DNA of 5,744 nt, taken from contig JAFZXQ010000075.1 of NCBI GenBank assembly GCA_017616705.1, positions 1 through 5,744 on the forward strand, written 5' to 3'. Below the pieces are notes generated by a model, which ran no database searches, had not been told where the DNA came from, and was given only the letters and a program-made list of their open reading frames with translations. Below, piece by piece: positions 4,492 through 5,744 of the stretch; positions within the stretch are counted from its first letter, which is position 1; each line of letters opens with the position of its first letter. Position numbers and translations under genes: made by a program. The DNA comes from Clostridia bacterium. GTDB lineage: Bacteria > Bacillota > Clostridia > Christensenellales > UBA1242.

Positions 4492-5744
4492 CCCGCAACA
4501 GTTTTTGTATTTTTTGCCGCTGCCACAAGGGCATGGTGAATTTCTGCCAATTGGCTTTTCCTCATTTTTCTGTTGCGCATGTGTTTTATATTCTTGAAGT
4601 TTTTTCCTTTGAGGAAGGCTAACTTGGTTATTGTTTATAACGATTTTAACATTTAAAAGCGCTTCAACAATATCTCTTCTTAAGCTCTCACCCATTTGGT
4701 CAAACATATCAAAGCCTTCTTGTTGGTAAACAGTTACTGGATTTTGGTTACCATAACCACGAAGCCCAATACCCTGCCTTAAGTTATCCATATCATCAAT
4801 ATGGTCAATCCACTTTCTATCAATAATTCTGAGCATTATTGTTCGTTCAACTTCGTCAAACTTAACGCCCATTTCAGAATATGCTTTGATATTATTTTCA
4901 TATCTAGTTTTAATCTTATCCGCAACCGCTTTTATAACTTCATCTCTAGCGTTGTTTTCAATTAATTCTTTAGTTATGAAATTACTTTCTGGCTCAATTA
5001 ACTTTTGCTCAAACTCGCGGTTTAACTCTTCAACGTCAGTTTCTTCAGGGTGCCTAAAGTCGCAATATGTTTCGAGCAAACTTTCAGTTACTTCATCAAC
5101 CATTTGTAAAATTCGCTCATGCATATTTTCGCCAGCTAAAACCCTATCTCTTAACGCATAAACTTCTTCACGTTGTCGGTTTAAAACGTTATCAAATTCA
5201 ACAAGATTTTTTCTTATTGAGAAGTTATAACTTTCAACTTTCTTTTGCGCTGTTTCAACGCCACGTGAGAAGAATTTCCAGTTAATGCTAGTATCTTCAT
5301 CAAGTTTAAACATTTGAGCCATGCTCTTTAATCTATCACTTCCGAAAACTCGGCTAAGGTCATCATCAGCTGAAATATAAAAAATGCTAACGCCAGGTTC
5401 GCCTTGACGACCAGCACGTCCTCTAAGCTGGTTATCAATTCGCCTGCTTTCATGACGCTCAGTGCCGACAATTTTTAACCCACCAAGTTCAATAACCTTA
5501 TCCCTGTTTTCCTTAATTTCAGGGGCAAGGTCGGCAAGCGTTTTAACATAAAGTTTATGCGCCTCTTGAACTTCTTCGTCATCAGGAACAAAATAACTTG
5601 TTGCCTTGTTTATAACTTCTTCGCTATATCCAGCTTTAACAAGCTCTGCCTTTGCCATAAAGTCTGGGTTACCGCCAAGCAAAATATCTGTTCCACGGCC
5701 GGCCATGTTAGTTGCAATAGTAACTGAACCAAGCCTTCCCGCTT
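4483..5744 (-). CDS. secA: Protein translocase ATPase SecA, C-terminal 419 residues (5' end outside the window)
   Basis: SecA is the cytosolic/membrane-peripheral ATPase that drives preproteins through SecYEG. The frame is open from the right edge (first full codon at 5742-5740) to TAA at 4485-4483. In fragment numbering: VTIATNMAGRGTD (7-19) and the motif VI region TERHESRRIDNQLRGRAGRQ (94-113) end the second nucleotide-binding domain. The helical scaffold follows (NFSIRKNLVEFDNVLNRQRE, 173-192), then the wing and second scaffold part (IDRKWIDHIDDMDNLRQGI, 307-325; QNPVTVYQQEGFDMF, 333-347). A short linker leads to a zinc-binding SEC-C tail, CPCGSGKKYKNCC (404-416), with ligands Cys404, Cys406, Cys415 and Cys416; this tail contacts SecB, ribosomes or phospholipid in known SecAs. 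About 60 residues (26-85) are inserted between GRGTDILLGG and GGLKIVGTERHE, absent in Bacillus subtilis SecA but usual in many clostridial ones. The Met at 5706 is internal and not a start. Confidence 0.98.
   Translation of the reverse strand, partial: AGRLGSVTIATNMAGRGTDILLGGNPDFMAKAELVKAGYSEEVINKATSYFVPDDEEVQEAHKLYVKTLADLAPEIKENRDKVIELGGLKIVGTERHESRRIDNQLRGRAGRQGEPGVSIFYISADDDLSRVFGSDRLKSMAQMFKLDEDTSINWKFFSRGVETAQKKVESYNFSIRKNLVEFDNVLNRQREEVYALRDRVLAGENMHERILQMVDEVTESLLETYCDFRHPEETDVEELNREFEQKLIEPESNFITKELIENNARDEVIKAVADKIKTRYENNIKAYSEMGVKFDEVERTIMLRIIDRKWIDHIDDMDNLRQGIGLRGYGNQNPVTVYQQEGFDMFDQMGESLRRDIVEALLNVKIVINNNQVSLPQRKKLQEYKTHAQQKNEEKPIGRNSPCPCGSGKKYKNCCGKG

Noticed and set aside
4886..5285. 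Plus-strand open frames inside secA
   Set aside because: They are shadows of a highly conserved SecA coding region, overlap each other in different frames, and lack start signals.
4483..5706. SecA-like protein starting at the Met at 5706
   Set aside because: That Met is the internal one in IATNMAGRGTD; the frame continues upstream with typical SecA sequence to the window edge, so this is a cut by the window, not a short gene.

Overview
The window is AT-rich, densely packed bacterial DNA, and every gene I can support lies on the minus strand. Genes read right to left: secA (3' end only), a two-part nucleoside 2-deoxyribosyltransferase-like protein, glmM, a small SCP2-like protein with a charged low-complexity tail, an iron-containing alcohol dehydrogenase, and the first 87 codons of an unrecognised gene that runs off the left edge. 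Strong AGGAG-type ribosome binding sites, intrinsic terminators, and a SecA with both a long insertion ahead of helicase motif VI and a C-terminal zinc-binding tail suggest a low-GC Firmicutes lineage, most likely an uncultured gut-type clostridium. That placement is inference. TGA is used as a stop (end of the SCP2-like gene) and Trp codons are TGG, so the mycoplasma code is not in use.

Layout. Bases 5744-4483 hold the last 419 residues of SecA, the motor ATPase of protein export. After a 77-base gap with a weak hairpin and a candidate promoter comes a 240-residue protein (4405-3683). Its C-terminal half looks like a nucleoside deoxyribosyltransferase, and its N-terminal part looks like a second, degenerate copy of the same fold element. 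A good intrinsic terminator (about 3636-3663) closes that unit. glmM (3580-2270) follows and makes glucosamine-1-phosphate for UDP-GlcNAc and hence peptidoglycan. No clear terminator follows glmM. A perfect extended -10 promoter in the next gap starts a two-gene operon: the SCP2-like gene (2195-1521), coupled by an ATGA overlap to the alcohol dehydrogenase (1524-355). This operon ends in a terminator that overlaps the dehydrogenase stop codon. A new transcription unit then begins leftward with the partial gene at 262-1.

secA and glmM are housekeeping genes for the cell envelope. The SCP2-like/dehydrogenase pair is probably one metabolic module, with a hydrophobic-ligand carrier fold next to an alcohol/aldehyde oxidoreductase, but its substrate cannot be read from sequence. 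The deoxyribosyltransferase-like protein stands alone between two terminator-like structures and is the least explained complete gene. No gene-free stretch exceeds about 102 bases. I see no tRNA, rRNA, CRISPR array, insertion sequence or riboswitch.
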